A stretch of 42,322 nt of DNA from Acidobacteria bacterium RIFCSPLOWO2_02_FULL_61_28 (GTDB lineage Bacteria; Acidobacteriota; Terriglobia; 2-12-FULL-54-10), in NCBI GenBank assembly GCA_001767035.1, contig MEKR01000127.1, positions 1 to 42,322 of the forward strand, given 5' to 3'. Made by a program: the position numbers and the translations under genes. Every line of letters begins with the position of its first letter. Within the stretch, counting starts at the first letter, position 1. Shown here piece by piece: positions 19,585-28,761 of this stretch. The notes under the pieces were generated by a model. That model had not been told where the DNA came from. It searched no databases and saw nothing but the letters and a program-made list of their open reading frames with translations.

Positions 19585-21709
19585 GTACAAGTGGCCAGAG
19601 CCTGGCACGACCGCACTCCTCGGCAAGCGCCTGAACCGGTTGGATGGGCCGGCCAAGGTCAGGGGAGACGCCAAGTATGCCTACGACCTGAAACGGCCGG
19701 GGATGCTCTACGCCAAGATGTTGCGCTGTCCCTATGCGCACGCCAAAATCGTCTCGATTGACACCAGCGAAGCGGAACGGCTCCCCGGCGTCGCTGCTGT
19801 GCACATTGTGCAGGGGCCGGGCACGGAGATTCACTGGGCCGATGACGATTTGGTGGCGGTGGCCGCGGTGGATGAGGGAAAGGCTGAGGACGCACTCCGG
19901 CGGATCAAGATCGAATATGAAAAGCTGCCTCATTTCGTGAACGAGCGCGATCTCTCGAAAGTCGGGGACCGGGGCCGGTCTGCTGCCGAACAGGTGGTGG
20001 GCGACCCCGACAAGGCGTTCCAGGACCCGGACGTGGTGGCGATCGAAGGAGAGTATGGCACGTCGGTAGTGACGCATTGCGCGCTGGAGTCCCACGGTCA
20101 GGTGGTCGAATGGGACGGCGAGAATGTGACCGTCTACCCCTCGACACAAGGGGTCGAGCGCTACGTCAACCAGTTTGCGGAAGCCCTGAAAGTCCCGGCG
20201 GCGAATGTGCGGGGCCTGATGCAGTACATGGGGGGCGGATTCGGCGCCAAGTTCACCGTGGACCGTTGGGGCATTGCCTGCGCACAGTTGGCCAAGAAAG
20301 CGGGCAAACCGGTCAAGCTCATGCTGGAGCGCAAGGAAGAGGTGGAAGTGGCCGGATGCCGTCCCTCTGCGTACACCCGAGTCAAGCTGGCGGCGAAACG
20401 CGACGGCACGCTGGTGGCCTGGCAGTCCGAGACGTGGGGCACCAGCGGACCCGCCGGGGGTGGCAGTCCTCCCCTCCCCTACGTCTGGACCATTCCCAAT
20501 CAGAGGAAGCGTTACATCTTGGTCCCCACGAATAACGGCCCGGCCCGCGCCTGGCGTTCTCCGAACCATCCGCAGGCCTGCTACCTGACGATGTGTCCGT
20601 TTGAGGACTTGGCGGCCAAGCTCGGGATGGACCCCTTCGATCTAGTGATGAAGAACATTTCGCTGTTGGGCGAGCGCGCGGAGCTTTACCGCCGGGAGCT
20701 GCTCAAGGCCGAAGAGTTGATGGAGTGGAAGAAGAAGTGGCATCCGCGGGGCGACCGCACGCCGGGGCCGATCAAGCGAGGTGTCGGGCTGGCGCTTCAT
20801 ACCTGGGGAGGCCGTGGGCACGACAGCAGTTGCGAGGTCACCATCCATCCCGACGGCTCCGTAGAAGTGAACATCTGCACGCAGGACCTCGGCACGGGCA
20901 CGCGCACCGCCGTAGCCATGATTGCGGCGGAGACCCTCGGTCTGCCGCTCGAGGCGATCAAACTCAACATTGGCGACACCCGCCTGCCGGACTCCGGGTC
21001 TTCGGGAGGCAGCACGACCATCGGCGGCGTCAGCGCAGCTACCCGGCGCGCGGCACTGATGGCGGCAGAACAACTCTTCAACAAAGCTGCCCCGTCCTTG
21101 GGAGCCTCGGCGGATCAGTTGGAGGCTGTCGGCGGGCAAGTCCGGGTCAAAGGCGACTCCAGCAAGAGCCTTGCTTGGAAGCAGGCCACCGCCAAGCTGG
21201 GCGTCGCGCCGATTAGGGAACTGGGCAAGCAGCCCGGGCCGGGCGAGTTGAACTCCAGCGGCGTGTGTGGAGTCCAGATGGCCGAGGTTTCCGTGGACGT
21301 CGAGACGGGGATCATTAAGGTCGCAAAAATGGTCGCCATCCAGGACTGCGGTTTGATCATTTCGATGAAGACGGCGGAAAGCCAAGTCTACGGCTCGTTA
21401 ATCATGGGCATCAGCACCGCGCTGTTTGAAGAACGAGTGGTGGACTCCGTCACCGGCCGAATGCTCAACGCCAATATGGAGTTCTACAAGCTCGCCGGCC
21501 TCGCCGACGTCGGCGAGTTGGTGGTCCACATGGTGACTGACGCAGACCAGCAACGGCGCGGCCCGATCGGGCTTGGGGAACCGCCGATGAATTCCCCGGC
21601 GGCTGCCATTGCCAATGCGGTAGCCAACGCCATTGGCGTGCGCGTCCCGACCTTGCCGCTGACCCCCGACAAGGTGCTCGCCGCCCTGGAGAAAGGAGGA
21701 ATGGCCTGA
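19577..21709 (+). CDS. Xanthine dehydrogenase-family molybdopterin-binding (large) subunit
   Basis: Start MPEYKWPEPGTTALLGKRLNRLDGPAKVRGDAKYAYD. GGGFGAKF motif, RAWRSPNHPQ, C-terminal conserved GLGEPPMNSPAAAIANAVANA. Confidence 0.9.
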   Translation: MPEYKWPEPGTTALLGKRLNRLDGPAKVRGDAKYAYDLKRPGMLYAKMLRCPYAHAKIVSIDTSEAERLPGVAAVHIVQGPGTEIHWADDDLVAVAAVDEGKAEDALRRIKIEYEKLPHFVNERDLSKVGDRGRSAAEQVVGDPDKAFQDPDVVAIEGEYGTSVVTHCALESHGQVVEWDGENVTVYPSTQGVERYVNQFAEALKVPAANVRGLMQYMGGGFGAKFTVDRWGIACAQLAKKAGKPVKLMLERKEEVEVAGCRPSAYTRVKLAAKRDGTLVAWQSETWGTSGPAGGGSPPLPYVWTIPNQRKRYILVPTNNGPARAWRSPNHPQACYLTMCPFEDLAAKLGMDPFDLVMKNISLLGERAELYRRELLKAEELMEWKKKWHPRGDRTPGPIKRGVGLALHTWGGRGHDSSCEVTIHPDGSVEVNICTQDLGTGTRTAVAMIAAETLGLPLEAIKLNIGDTRLPDSGSSGGSTTIGGVSAATRRAALMAAEQLFNKAAPSLGASADQLEAVGGQVRVKGDSSKSLAWKQATAKLGVAPIRELGKQPGPGELNSSGVCGVQMAEVSVDVETGIIKVAKMVAIQDCGLIISMKTAESQVYGSLIMGISTALFEERVVDSVTGRMLNANMEFYKLAGLADVGELVVHMVTDADQQRRGPIGLGEPPMNSPAAAIANAVANAIGVRVPTLPLTPDKVLAALEKGGMA

Positions 21710-22695
21710 TGCGATCCTTTGAATATGCGGCCCCGGCCACCAAAGAGCAAGCGTTTGGGCTGCTCGGCAACCTCTGGGAGGATGCCTCGATCCTGGCCGG
21801 CGGGACCGACCTCCTCAGCTTGATGAAGGACCATGTAGTCGCGCCCCGCCGCGTGGTGGACATCAAGGGAATCGGCGAGTGGACCGGCATCCAGTACAGC
21901 GCGCGCTCCGGTCTGCGCGCGGGCGCGCTGGTCACGCTCGAACAACTCCGCGAGCACTCCCAGGCCCGGCAGGCGTATCCCGGCCTGATTCAGGCGATCG
22001 AAGGCATTACCAGCCCGCAGGTGCGCAATCGCGGCACGCTGGGAGGAGACCTCTGCCAACGGCCGCGCTGCTGGTACTTCCGCAACGGCTTCGGACTCTT
22101 GCCCAAGGACGAATCCGGCAAGCCGCTGGTCCCTGACGGCGACAACCGGTATCATGCCATTCTCGGCAATCAAGGCCCGGCGTATTTTGTGCATCCGTCG
22201 AGCCTGGCGCCTTTGCTGATTGCGCTGGGAGCCAAAGTGCGAATCGCCGGCGCGGGCGGCGCGCGCGAGGCGCCGGTGGAGCAGTTCTTTGTGATCCCGA
22301 AAGCCGAGGGAGAGCGCGAGAACGTTCTGCGGCCGAACGAGATCGTCACCGAGATTGTGATCCCCGCAGGCTCGTGGCGCACCGCCACCTACGAAGTCCG
22401 GCAGAAGGAGGCGCTCGACTGGCCGCTGGCGGCCGCGAGCGTGGCGTTGCAATTGCGAGGCGGACGTGTGGAGTCCGCACGGGTAGTGCTCGGCCACGTG
22501 GCCCCGATTCCATGGCGTGCGCCCGATGCCGAGCGGTTCCTGGCTGGGAAAGCGATCACGGAAGAGACGGCGAAGGAGGCGGGCCAGGCCGCTGCGAGCC
22601 AGGCTCGGCCGCTGAGCATGAACGCGTACAAGGTCCGGTTGGCACGGGTCGCCGTCCAGCGCGCCCTGCTGCAAGCTGCCCAAGGAGGTGCGTAA
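21709..22695 (+). CDS. FAD-binding (medium) subunit of the xanthine dehydrogenase-family enzyme
   Basis: ILAGGTDLLSLMKD and ITSPQVRNRGTLGGDLCQ match the FAD-binding domain of XDH/CoxM subunits. The start overlaps the stop of the Mo subunit. Confidence 0.9.
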   Translation: MRSFEYAAPATKEQAFGLLGNLWEDASILAGGTDLLSLMKDHVVAPRRVVDIKGIGEWTGIQYSARSGLRAGALVTLEQLREHSQARQAYPGLIQAIEGITSPQVRNRGTLGGDLCQRPRCWYFRNGFGLLPKDESGKPLVPDGDNRYHAILGNQGPAYFVHPSSLAPLLIALGAKVRIAGAGGAREAPVEQFFVIPKAEGERENVLRPNEIVTEIVIPAGSWRTATYEVRQKEALDWPLAAASVALQLRGGRVESARVVLGHVAPIPWRAPDAERFLAGKAITEETAKEAGQAAASQARPLSMNAYKVRLARVAVQRALLQAAQGGA

Positions 22696-22697
22696 CC

Positions 22698-22904
22698 ATG
22701 TATGAACTCATACCGAAGGCCGACGCGGATGTCTGCCGGTGCTTGATGTGGAAGGGCAAGCTGATCGGAGTGGAGTGGGACCCCACGGTGCCGCCCGCCA
22801 ATGACCGCAATTTCTGGTGCGTTCATACGCAGGCCTGCGTCGGCCTGGATGGACATTTTGCCGAACCGGAATTGTGCAAACCCGGCCGCTCCTGCCATGA
22901 GTAG
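22698..22904 (+). CDS. Small Cys-rich protein (68 aa) of unknown function at the end of the molybdenum hydroxylase genes
   Basis: ATG 22698 two nt after the FAD-subunit stop, upstream AAGGAGG. MYELIPKADADVCRCLMWKGKLIGVEWDPTVPPANDRNFWCVHTQACVGLDGHFAEPELCKPGRSCHE (6 Cys). Confidence 0.7.
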   Translation: MYELIPKADADVCRCLMWKGKLIGVEWDPTVPPANDRNFWCVHTQACVGLDGHFAEPELCKPGRSCHE

Positions 22905-23029
22905 GCTTTCCAGCGCAGATTTCGCTTGATTCGAAATTCGCAGAACCAGCAAAATGTAAGATTGTACTGTCCGAAGGAAGGATCACTGTCATCAAGAGTA
23001 AAAAATCTTAACAGGAGAGAAACAAAGCA

Positions 23030-24286
23030 ATGGATATCAGTTTCATAGGCAAGCCGCATGAATGGGAGCCCCGGAGGCTTTACAGCCAGACCGGGGCCGA
23101 GTGGCAACAGCGCGTGAACTTTGAACGGTTGCGAAAGGACCGTTTGAAGCGGCTTCAGGACCAGATGAGCGCCAATGACTTGGGGGCGCTCGTTCTGTTT
23201 GCCGGGGCCAACATCCGTTACGCGACGGGTTCCTACCAGGGAAACTGGAAATACAACATCAACATCCGTTATGTCGTCGTGCCGAACGGCGCCGAGCCGG
23301 TGCTGTTCGAGACGGCCGGTTCCGATTTGCAGTGCGCCAAGATTGACCTCCCCTGGATGGAGGGCCGCATTCGTCCGGCCATTACGTGGCAATGGGCCGA
23401 AGGAGCCGTTCCGTACATGGCGGGCCGCATGGCCGAGAGCGTTGCCGAAGTCTTGAAAGCGCACAACCTCACCAAGGAGCGCATCGGCATTGACAACCTG
23501 GACATGCAGGCCCTGGCGGCGTTCCAGAAAACCGGTCTCAACATCGTGGACGGCTGGCCGACCATCTCGAAGGCGCGCGTCATCAAGACCCCGGACGAAA
23601 TCGAGCTGCTGAAGCAGGCCTCGAGCATCGGCGATGCCGCCATGTGGAAGATCAAATACGAGTGGCTCAAGCCCGGCGTCCGCGAGCGGGAAATCGAGTC
23701 GAAGGTGCACGAGTTTATGCTCGAGAGGGGCTGCGAAATTATCTACGACATCATCGTGGCTTCCGGAGGCAATACGAGTCCCTACCGCCGCTGGGCAACC
23801 GACAAGATGATCCGCCAGGGCGACCTGGTCATTGTGGACATCAACGCCGTGGGACCCTCGGGATACTTTATTGACTTCGTGCGTTGTTTCAAGGTGGCCG
23901 CGAAAATGACTCCAAAGGAAATTGACCTCTATCGGGAGGTCTACGATTCCATGTATGCCGGCCTGGCACACCTGCGGCCCGGCAAGACCACCGCGGATGT
24001 GGCCGGCGCCTTTCCCGAATACGACGACGATAAGTATGGAACGGTCACCCTCCAGCAGTTCGCTCACAGCATCGGTCTCACCCTCTACGAGGGCATGTGG
24101 ATGTCCCGGGCGTATTCCCTGAAGTATCCCGCCGAGATCAAAGAGAACATGTACTTCGCGATTGAAACGTTTGCCGGACATCCGGGGCTTCCGCAAACAA
24201 CCCGCTTGGAGGAAAACGTTCTGGTGACGGCAGAAGGCCCCGTGGTGTTTACGATGATGGAGCACATGGCGGAAGCGGCGAGATAG
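23030..24286 (+). CDS. M24-family (pita-bread fold) metalloenzyme, aminopeptidase P/creatinase-like
   Basis: Creatinase-type N-domain plus VDINAVGPSGYFIDFVRCF, FAHSIGLTLYEG, AIETFAGHPG and RLEENVLVTAEGP. SD AGGAGAG upstream. Confidence 0.8.
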   Translation: MDISFIGKPHEWEPRRLYSQTGAEWQQRVNFERLRKDRLKRLQDQMSANDLGALVLFAGANIRYATGSYQGNWKYNINIRYVVVPNGAEPVLFETAGSDLQCAKIDLPWMEGRIRPAITWQWAEGAVPYMAGRMAESVAEVLKAHNLTKERIGIDNLDMQALAAFQKTGLNIVDGWPTISKARVIKTPDEIELLKQASSIGDAAMWKIKYEWLKPGVREREIESKVHEFMLERGCEIIYDIIVASGGNTSPYRRWATDKMIRQGDLVIVDINAVGPSGYFIDFVRCFKVAAKMTPKEIDLYREVYDSMYAGLAHLRPGKTTADVAGAFPEYDDDKYGTVTLQQFAHSIGLTLYEGMWMSRAYSLKYPAEIKENMYFAIETFAGHPGLPQTTRLEENVLVTAEGPVVFTMMEHMAEAAR

Positions 24287-24288
24287 CC

Positions 24289-25275
24289 ATGGACTCCCTC
24301 CTAGTAGCTGTCACCGATTCCGTCTTCCCTAACCTGGATGCCGCCCGGCGCGTGCTTTCGGCGGTCCATGCGGAAGTGCGCCTTGCCAGCCAGCCTACAC
24401 CGGAAGCCATCGTCGAAGTGGCTCGGGAGGCCGACGGAGTTCTCGTGACGTACGCCAAAGTCACGGCCGAGATGATCCGCGAGATGAAGCGCTGTCGGAT
24501 CATCTCCCGCTTCGGAATCGGCGTGGACAACGTGGACATTGCGGCGGCCACCAGCGCCGGCATTGTAGTCACGAAAGTTCCGGACTACTGCATTGATGAA
24601 GTTTCCGATCACGCCATGGCGCTTCTGCTGGCGCTGGTTCGCAAGATACCGTTTGCCAACCGGCGCGCGCATGCCGGTAAATGGGAGATGTCGGCGGTTG
24701 TGCCCATCCATCGGTTGCGAGGAACTACCCTGGGGCTGGCTGGCTTTGGGAGAATTCCGCAACTGGTTGCGCCCAAGGCACAGGCGTTTGGATTAAAGGT
24801 GATCAGTAACGACCCCTATATCCCCAAGGAAGTGATGGCGCGGGTAGGGGTCGAGTCTGTCACGTTCGAGGAGTTGTTGGAGCGCTCCGACTACATATCC
24901 GTCCATGCTCCTCTGACGCCGGAGACTCATCACTTGTTCAATGCCGATGCGTTTCGGAAAATGAAGCCAAGCGCATACCTGATCAACACGGCGCGTGGGC
25001 CGCTGGTGGACGCCCAGGCGCTGGCGGACGCGCTCGATGCAGGGCAGTTGGCCGGCGCTGCCTTGGACGTATTGTCCCAGGAACCGCCCCCGCAGGATTC
25101 GCGCCTGTTCGGCCGGGACAACGTCATCCTGACGCCACACACAGGTTTTTACTCAGAAGAATCGCTGGTGGATTTGCAGGTCAAGGCCAGCGAGGAGGTT
25201 GCGCGGGTCCTCACAGGACAGACGCCTCGCAACCCCGTCAATCCGGAAGTCTTGCAGACAGCCCGGAAATCGTAA
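24289..25275 (+). CDS. D-isomer-specific 2-hydroxyacid dehydrogenase (phosphoglycerate dehydrogenase-like)
   Basis: IISRFGIGVDNVDIAAATSAGIVVTKVPDYCIDEVSDHAMALLLAL, LINTARGPLVDAQALADAL, ALDVLSQEPPP, NVILTPHTGFYSEES. Confidence 0.88.
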   Translation: MDSLLVAVTDSVFPNLDAARRVLSAVHAEVRLASQPTPEAIVEVAREADGVLVTYAKVTAEMIREMKRCRIISRFGIGVDNVDIAAATSAGIVVTKVPDYCIDEVSDHAMALLLALVRKIPFANRRAHAGKWEMSAVVPIHRLRGTTLGLAGFGRIPQLVAPKAQAFGLKVISNDPYIPKEVMARVGVESVTFEELLERSDYISVHAPLTPETHHLFNADAFRKMKPSAYLINTARGPLVDAQALADALDAGQLAGAALDVLSQEPPPQDSRLFGRDNVILTPHTGFYSEESLVDLQVKASEEVARVLTGQTPRNPVNPEVLQTARKS

Positions 25276-25303
25276 ATTTTTCTACTTTTTGGAGGAACCG
25301 ATC

Positions 25304-26542
25304 ATGCCGAATGAGCCGTGGAAAACCGACAAGTGGTTCGTCAGCCCCTGGAACTTTGCCGCGGAGGTGCAGGCTGGGCTTCATTTTTCCAAGCGAATCG
25401 AAGTTCACGACATCACCCTGCGCGATGGAGAGCAGCAGACGGGCATCATTTTCACGAAGGATGACAAAATCAGAATCGCGGAAGCTCTGGCGGAGGCGGG
25501 CGTTCATCGCATTGAGGCCGGGATGCCCGTCGTGTCTCCCGGCGATGCGGCGGCCATCAAGGAAATCGTCAAGCGGAATCTGGGACCCGAGATTTTTGCC
25601 TTTTCCCGCTGCATGGTGGACGACGTCAAGCGGGCCGTGGATTGCGGTGTTTCCGGCGTCGTGATGGAGGTGCCCTCCAGCGAGCACATTATCAAGTATG
25701 CGTACAAGTGGCCTTTGGAAAAGGCCATTGATCTTTCCATCGAAGCGACCGCGTACGCCCACCAACAGGGCCTGGAGGTGATTTTCTTTCCCATTGATTT
25801 CACGCGCGCGGAAATGAACTGGGTCCTGGACCTGATTACGCGGGTTGCGCGGGAAGGTCACATGGACGGCCTGGTGTTGGTGGATACCTTTGGGGTCTGC
25901 CATCCACACGCCATGCAATATTTCGTGAGGCAGGTAAAGGCCCGCATCAACAAGCGGCTGGAAGCCCACTTCCACATGGATTTCGGCATGGGAGTTGCCA
26001 ACACCATTATGGCCCTGGCGGAAGGGGTCGAGGTGATGCATACGACGGTGCTCGGGATTGGCGAGCGCGCGGGCAATACGCCCATGGAAGAGACCGTCAT
26101 GGGCCTGCTGACTCTCTACGGAATTGACATCGGCTTGAAGTACGAGAAGCTGTATGACCTGGCGCATCTGGTGCAAAAACTTTCGGGCCAGGCGGTCCCC
26201 TCCAACAAGCCAGTCGTGGGAGATATGCTCTACCAGATCGAGTCCGGCATCATTGCCAGTTGGTACCAAAACTGCGGCGATGAGAACGCGATCGAGTTGT
26301 TTCCGTACCGCTGGGACGTCGTCGGTCAGTCCCCCGCGAAAGTGGTGATGGGAAAAGGCAGCGGCATTGACTCGATCAAGATGTGGCTAAAGAAAATCGG
26401 CGTCCAGGCGAGCGAAGAGGAAGCGCTGAAGATTTTGGCAGCGGTCAAGGACTTCTCGCTGCAGCGCAAGCGTCTTCTTACGGAGGAAGAATTCCGGGGG
26501 ATCGCCAACGCGAATGTGCCGGCCCGGGCCAGCGCTTCGTAA
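25304..26542 (+). CDS. DRE-TIM metallolyase, HMGL-like (isopropylmalate/homocitrate synthase-related)
   Basis: DITLRDGEQQTGI, VDTFGVCHPH, AHFHMDFGMGVANT, GIGERAGNTPMEE. ATG 25304 preceded by GGAGGAA. Confidence 0.85.
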   Translation: MPNEPWKTDKWFVSPWNFAAEVQAGLHFSKRIEVHDITLRDGEQQTGIIFTKDDKIRIAEALAEAGVHRIEAGMPVVSPGDAAAIKEIVKRNLGPEIFAFSRCMVDDVKRAVDCGVSGVVMEVPSSEHIIKYAYKWPLEKAIDLSIEATAYAHQQGLEVIFFPIDFTRAEMNWVLDLITRVAREGHMDGLVLVDTFGVCHPHAMQYFVRQVKARINKRLEAHFHMDFGMGVANTIMALAEGVEVMHTTVLGIGERAGNTPMEETVMGLLTLYGIDIGLKYEKLYDLAHLVQKLSGQAVPSNKPVVGDMLYQIESGIIASWYQNCGDENAIELFPYRWDVVGQSPAKVVMGKGSGIDSIKMWLKKIGVQASEEEALKILAAVKDFSLQRKRLLTEEEFRGIANANVPARASAS

Positions 26543-26806
26543 TGCGGCTGCCGATGGTCCCGATTCCCGTTCGCTGACTCCCGTTCCGCCAGGTGAAATG
26601 GCGATCCGGCGGGTGTCAACGATGCTCCTCGGTGGTTGCGGTCGCCAGAGCAAGTTGCGAACGAATCGGTGGCGGTTCAGGGCGCCGTCGGAGGCTCCGC
26701 GCGGCACTCTTTTCCTCTTCTTCATCTGAAACCGCAGGGAACTCACGCTCGGGATGACCCTGTATCTCCGGGTTCAGCCGCGAGTCGCGCGAAAGGATGT
26801 GTTCCG

Positions 26807-27829
26807 ATGAAGGCGATGGTTCTGAGAGCGCCGAGTGAACTGGCGCTGGATGACGTACCCTCCCCACAACCCGGGCGGGATCAGGTTCTGATTCGCGTTA
26901 CCAACAGCGGTATCTGCGGCACGGATCTGAAAATCTACAACGGCGCGATCCCCGTCCAGTATCCGCGGATCATGGGCCACGAGATGGTTGGGGAAGTCGT
27001 TGAAGGTTCCGACGGCGAACGGGTCCGGCCGGGAGACCGGGTCCTGGTTGACCCGGTTCTGTTTTGCGGCGTCTGCTTGTTGTGCCAGGCGGGCCGGAGC
27101 AACCTCTGCCCGCACGGCGCCCTGATCGGACGGGATGCGAACGGAGGCTTCGCCGAGTACGTCACTGTTCCGCGACACCACGTTTTCCCTTTGCCGGAGA
27201 CCATTGACAGCCAGACGGCGCCGCTGATCCAGGTTCTGACCACTTGTTTGCACGCGCAGCGCCTGGCAAACATCTTTCCCGGTGAATCGGTCGTCGTGTT
27301 TGGCCTCGGCGTAACGGGCCAACTGCATGTGCAGTTGGCCAAAGCTCGTGGCGCCTATCCTGTCATCGGCATCACACGCAGCGCCTGGAAGCGCGAACTG
27401 GCGGAGAAACTGGGGGCGGACCTGACGATGCCTCCGGGAGAAGATGCGATTCGCACCGTAGTGGAGGCCACGAACGGGCGCGGCGCGGACCTCATCATCG
27501 AATCCTCTTCGATTGTCCAGAGCATTGCCGACAGCATTTCCATGGCCCGTTTGGGGGCCAGACTGCTTCTGTTTGGATTGACGACTGCGCGCGAAGGAGC
27601 GCTGCCGTTTTACCAACTCTATTTCAAAGAGCTGACCCTCATCAACTCGCGCGCTGCCAAAAATGAGGATTATCCTCCGTCCATTGACTTAGTGCGGCGA
27701 GGGGTCGTGCAGCTCAAGCCTTTGGTGAGTCACGTGGTGTCGCTGGCAGAATTGGGGACGGCAATCGGCATGTTGAAGTCAGAGACGGGTCGGTGTATGA
27801 AGATCGTCCTGGAAAACACCGCGCGCTAA
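26807..27829 (+). CDS. Zn-dependent medium-chain alcohol/threonine-type dehydrogenase
   Basis: MKAMVLRAPSELALDDVPSPQPGRDQVLIRVTNSGICGTDLKIYNG, GHEMVGEVVEG, structural-Zn Cys cluster CGVCLLCQAGRSNLC, VFGLGVTGQLHVQLAK. Confidence 0.88.
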   Translation: MKAMVLRAPSELALDDVPSPQPGRDQVLIRVTNSGICGTDLKIYNGAIPVQYPRIMGHEMVGEVVEGSDGERVRPGDRVLVDPVLFCGVCLLCQAGRSNLCPHGALIGRDANGGFAEYVTVPRHHVFPLPETIDSQTAPLIQVLTTCLHAQRLANIFPGESVVVFGLGVTGQLHVQLAKARGAYPVIGITRSAWKRELAEKLGADLTMPPGEDAIRTVVEATNGRGADLIIESSSIVQSIADSISMARLGARLLLFGLTTAREGALPFYQLYFKELTLINSRAAKNEDYPPSIDLVRRGVVQLKPLVSHVVSLAELGTAIGMLKSETGRCMKIVLENTAR

Positions 27830-27906
27830 AGAGCCAATTCAACCCTCCCGCCTGCCGGGCATGGCCGATCACCATTTCGATGAAAAATGAGTAAAGTGAG
27901 CCCCCC

Positions 27907-28761
27907 GTGGTATATCTCCTCAGCCAGACTCTGAACGGGCTTTTTTCGGCTGCCTTGCTCTTCCTCATTGCCAGCGGTCTCACGCTGGTTTTTGGAGTGA
28001 TGAAAATTGTAAACATCGCGCATGGCTCCTATTACATGCTGGGCGTGTACATTGCGCTTACGGTCGTCAGGCAGACCCACAGCTTGTTGCTCGGCGTGAT
28101 TGCGGCCGCCCTGGTTGTTGCCGCCATCGGCTGGGGGATGGAGCGCCTGTTCCTGCGCAGGCTTGCCGGGCAAGACCTGGCCCAAATGATGATGACCATG
28201 GGATTCGCGCTGATATTCCGCGACGCAGCCCTTTTGATCTGGGGCGGCGATCCCTTCACGCTTCCATACCCGGCGATGTTCCGCGGGTCCATTGAGTTTC
28301 AGGATATCGTCTTCCCGATCTACCGTCTTTTCGTCATTCTCCTTGCCGCCTGCGTCGCCGCCTTCCTCCGGATTCTGAATGAAAAGACTCTGCTCGGGGC
28401 GAAACTGCGGGCCGCCGTAGATGATCCGGAAATGGCGGGAGGCGTCGGCATCAACGTGGCTCTGCTTTCCGGGCTCGTATTCGCCGCCGGCGCCGGTTTG
28501 GCCGCGTTCGGAGGAGTGATGGGGGGACCGATTCTGGGAGGGTATCCTGGAATTGACTTTGACCTTCTTCCGCTGGCATTCGTTGTCGTCATTGTGGGAG
28601 GAATGGGGAGTCTGCCGGGCGCAGCGGCAGGGAGCATTCTGGTTGGATTGATTGATAACTTTGGAAAAGCCCTCGTCCCCGAGCTGTCGTATTTTACCCT
28701 TTTTGCGCCAATGGTAATTGTACTGGCCGTCAAGCCAACAGGGCTCTTTGGAAGAGGGTAA
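27907..28761 (+). CDS. livH: Branched-chain amino acid-type ABC transporter permease (LivH family)
   Basis: GTG start. LTLVFGVMKIVNIAHGSYYMLG and GGMGSLPGAAAGSILVGLIDNFG are hallmark LivH sequences. Confidence 0.9.
   Translation: MVYLLSQTLNGLFSAALLFLIASGLTLVFGVMKIVNIAHGSYYMLGVYIALTVVRQTHSLLLGVIAAALVVAAIGWGMERLFLRRLAGQDLAQMMMTMGFALIFRDAALLIWGGDPFTLPYPAMFRGSIEFQDIVFPIYRLFVILLAACVAAFLRILNEKTLLGAKLRAAVDDPEMAGGVGINVALLSGLVFAAGAGLAAFGGVMGGPILGGYPGIDFDLLPLAFVVVIVGGMGSLPGAAAGSILVGLIDNFGKALVPELSYFTLFAPMVIVLAVKPTGLFGRG

Noticed and set aside
19577-21709. Aerobic CO dehydrogenase large subunit (coxL)
   Set aside because: The active-site loop reads RAWRSPNHPQ, not the AYRCSFR signature of form I CODH; assigned only to the broader XDH family.
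22823-24265. 480-aa minus-strand ORF
   Set aside because: Antisense to the M24-family gene; His/Arg/Leu-rich composition typical of shadow frames.
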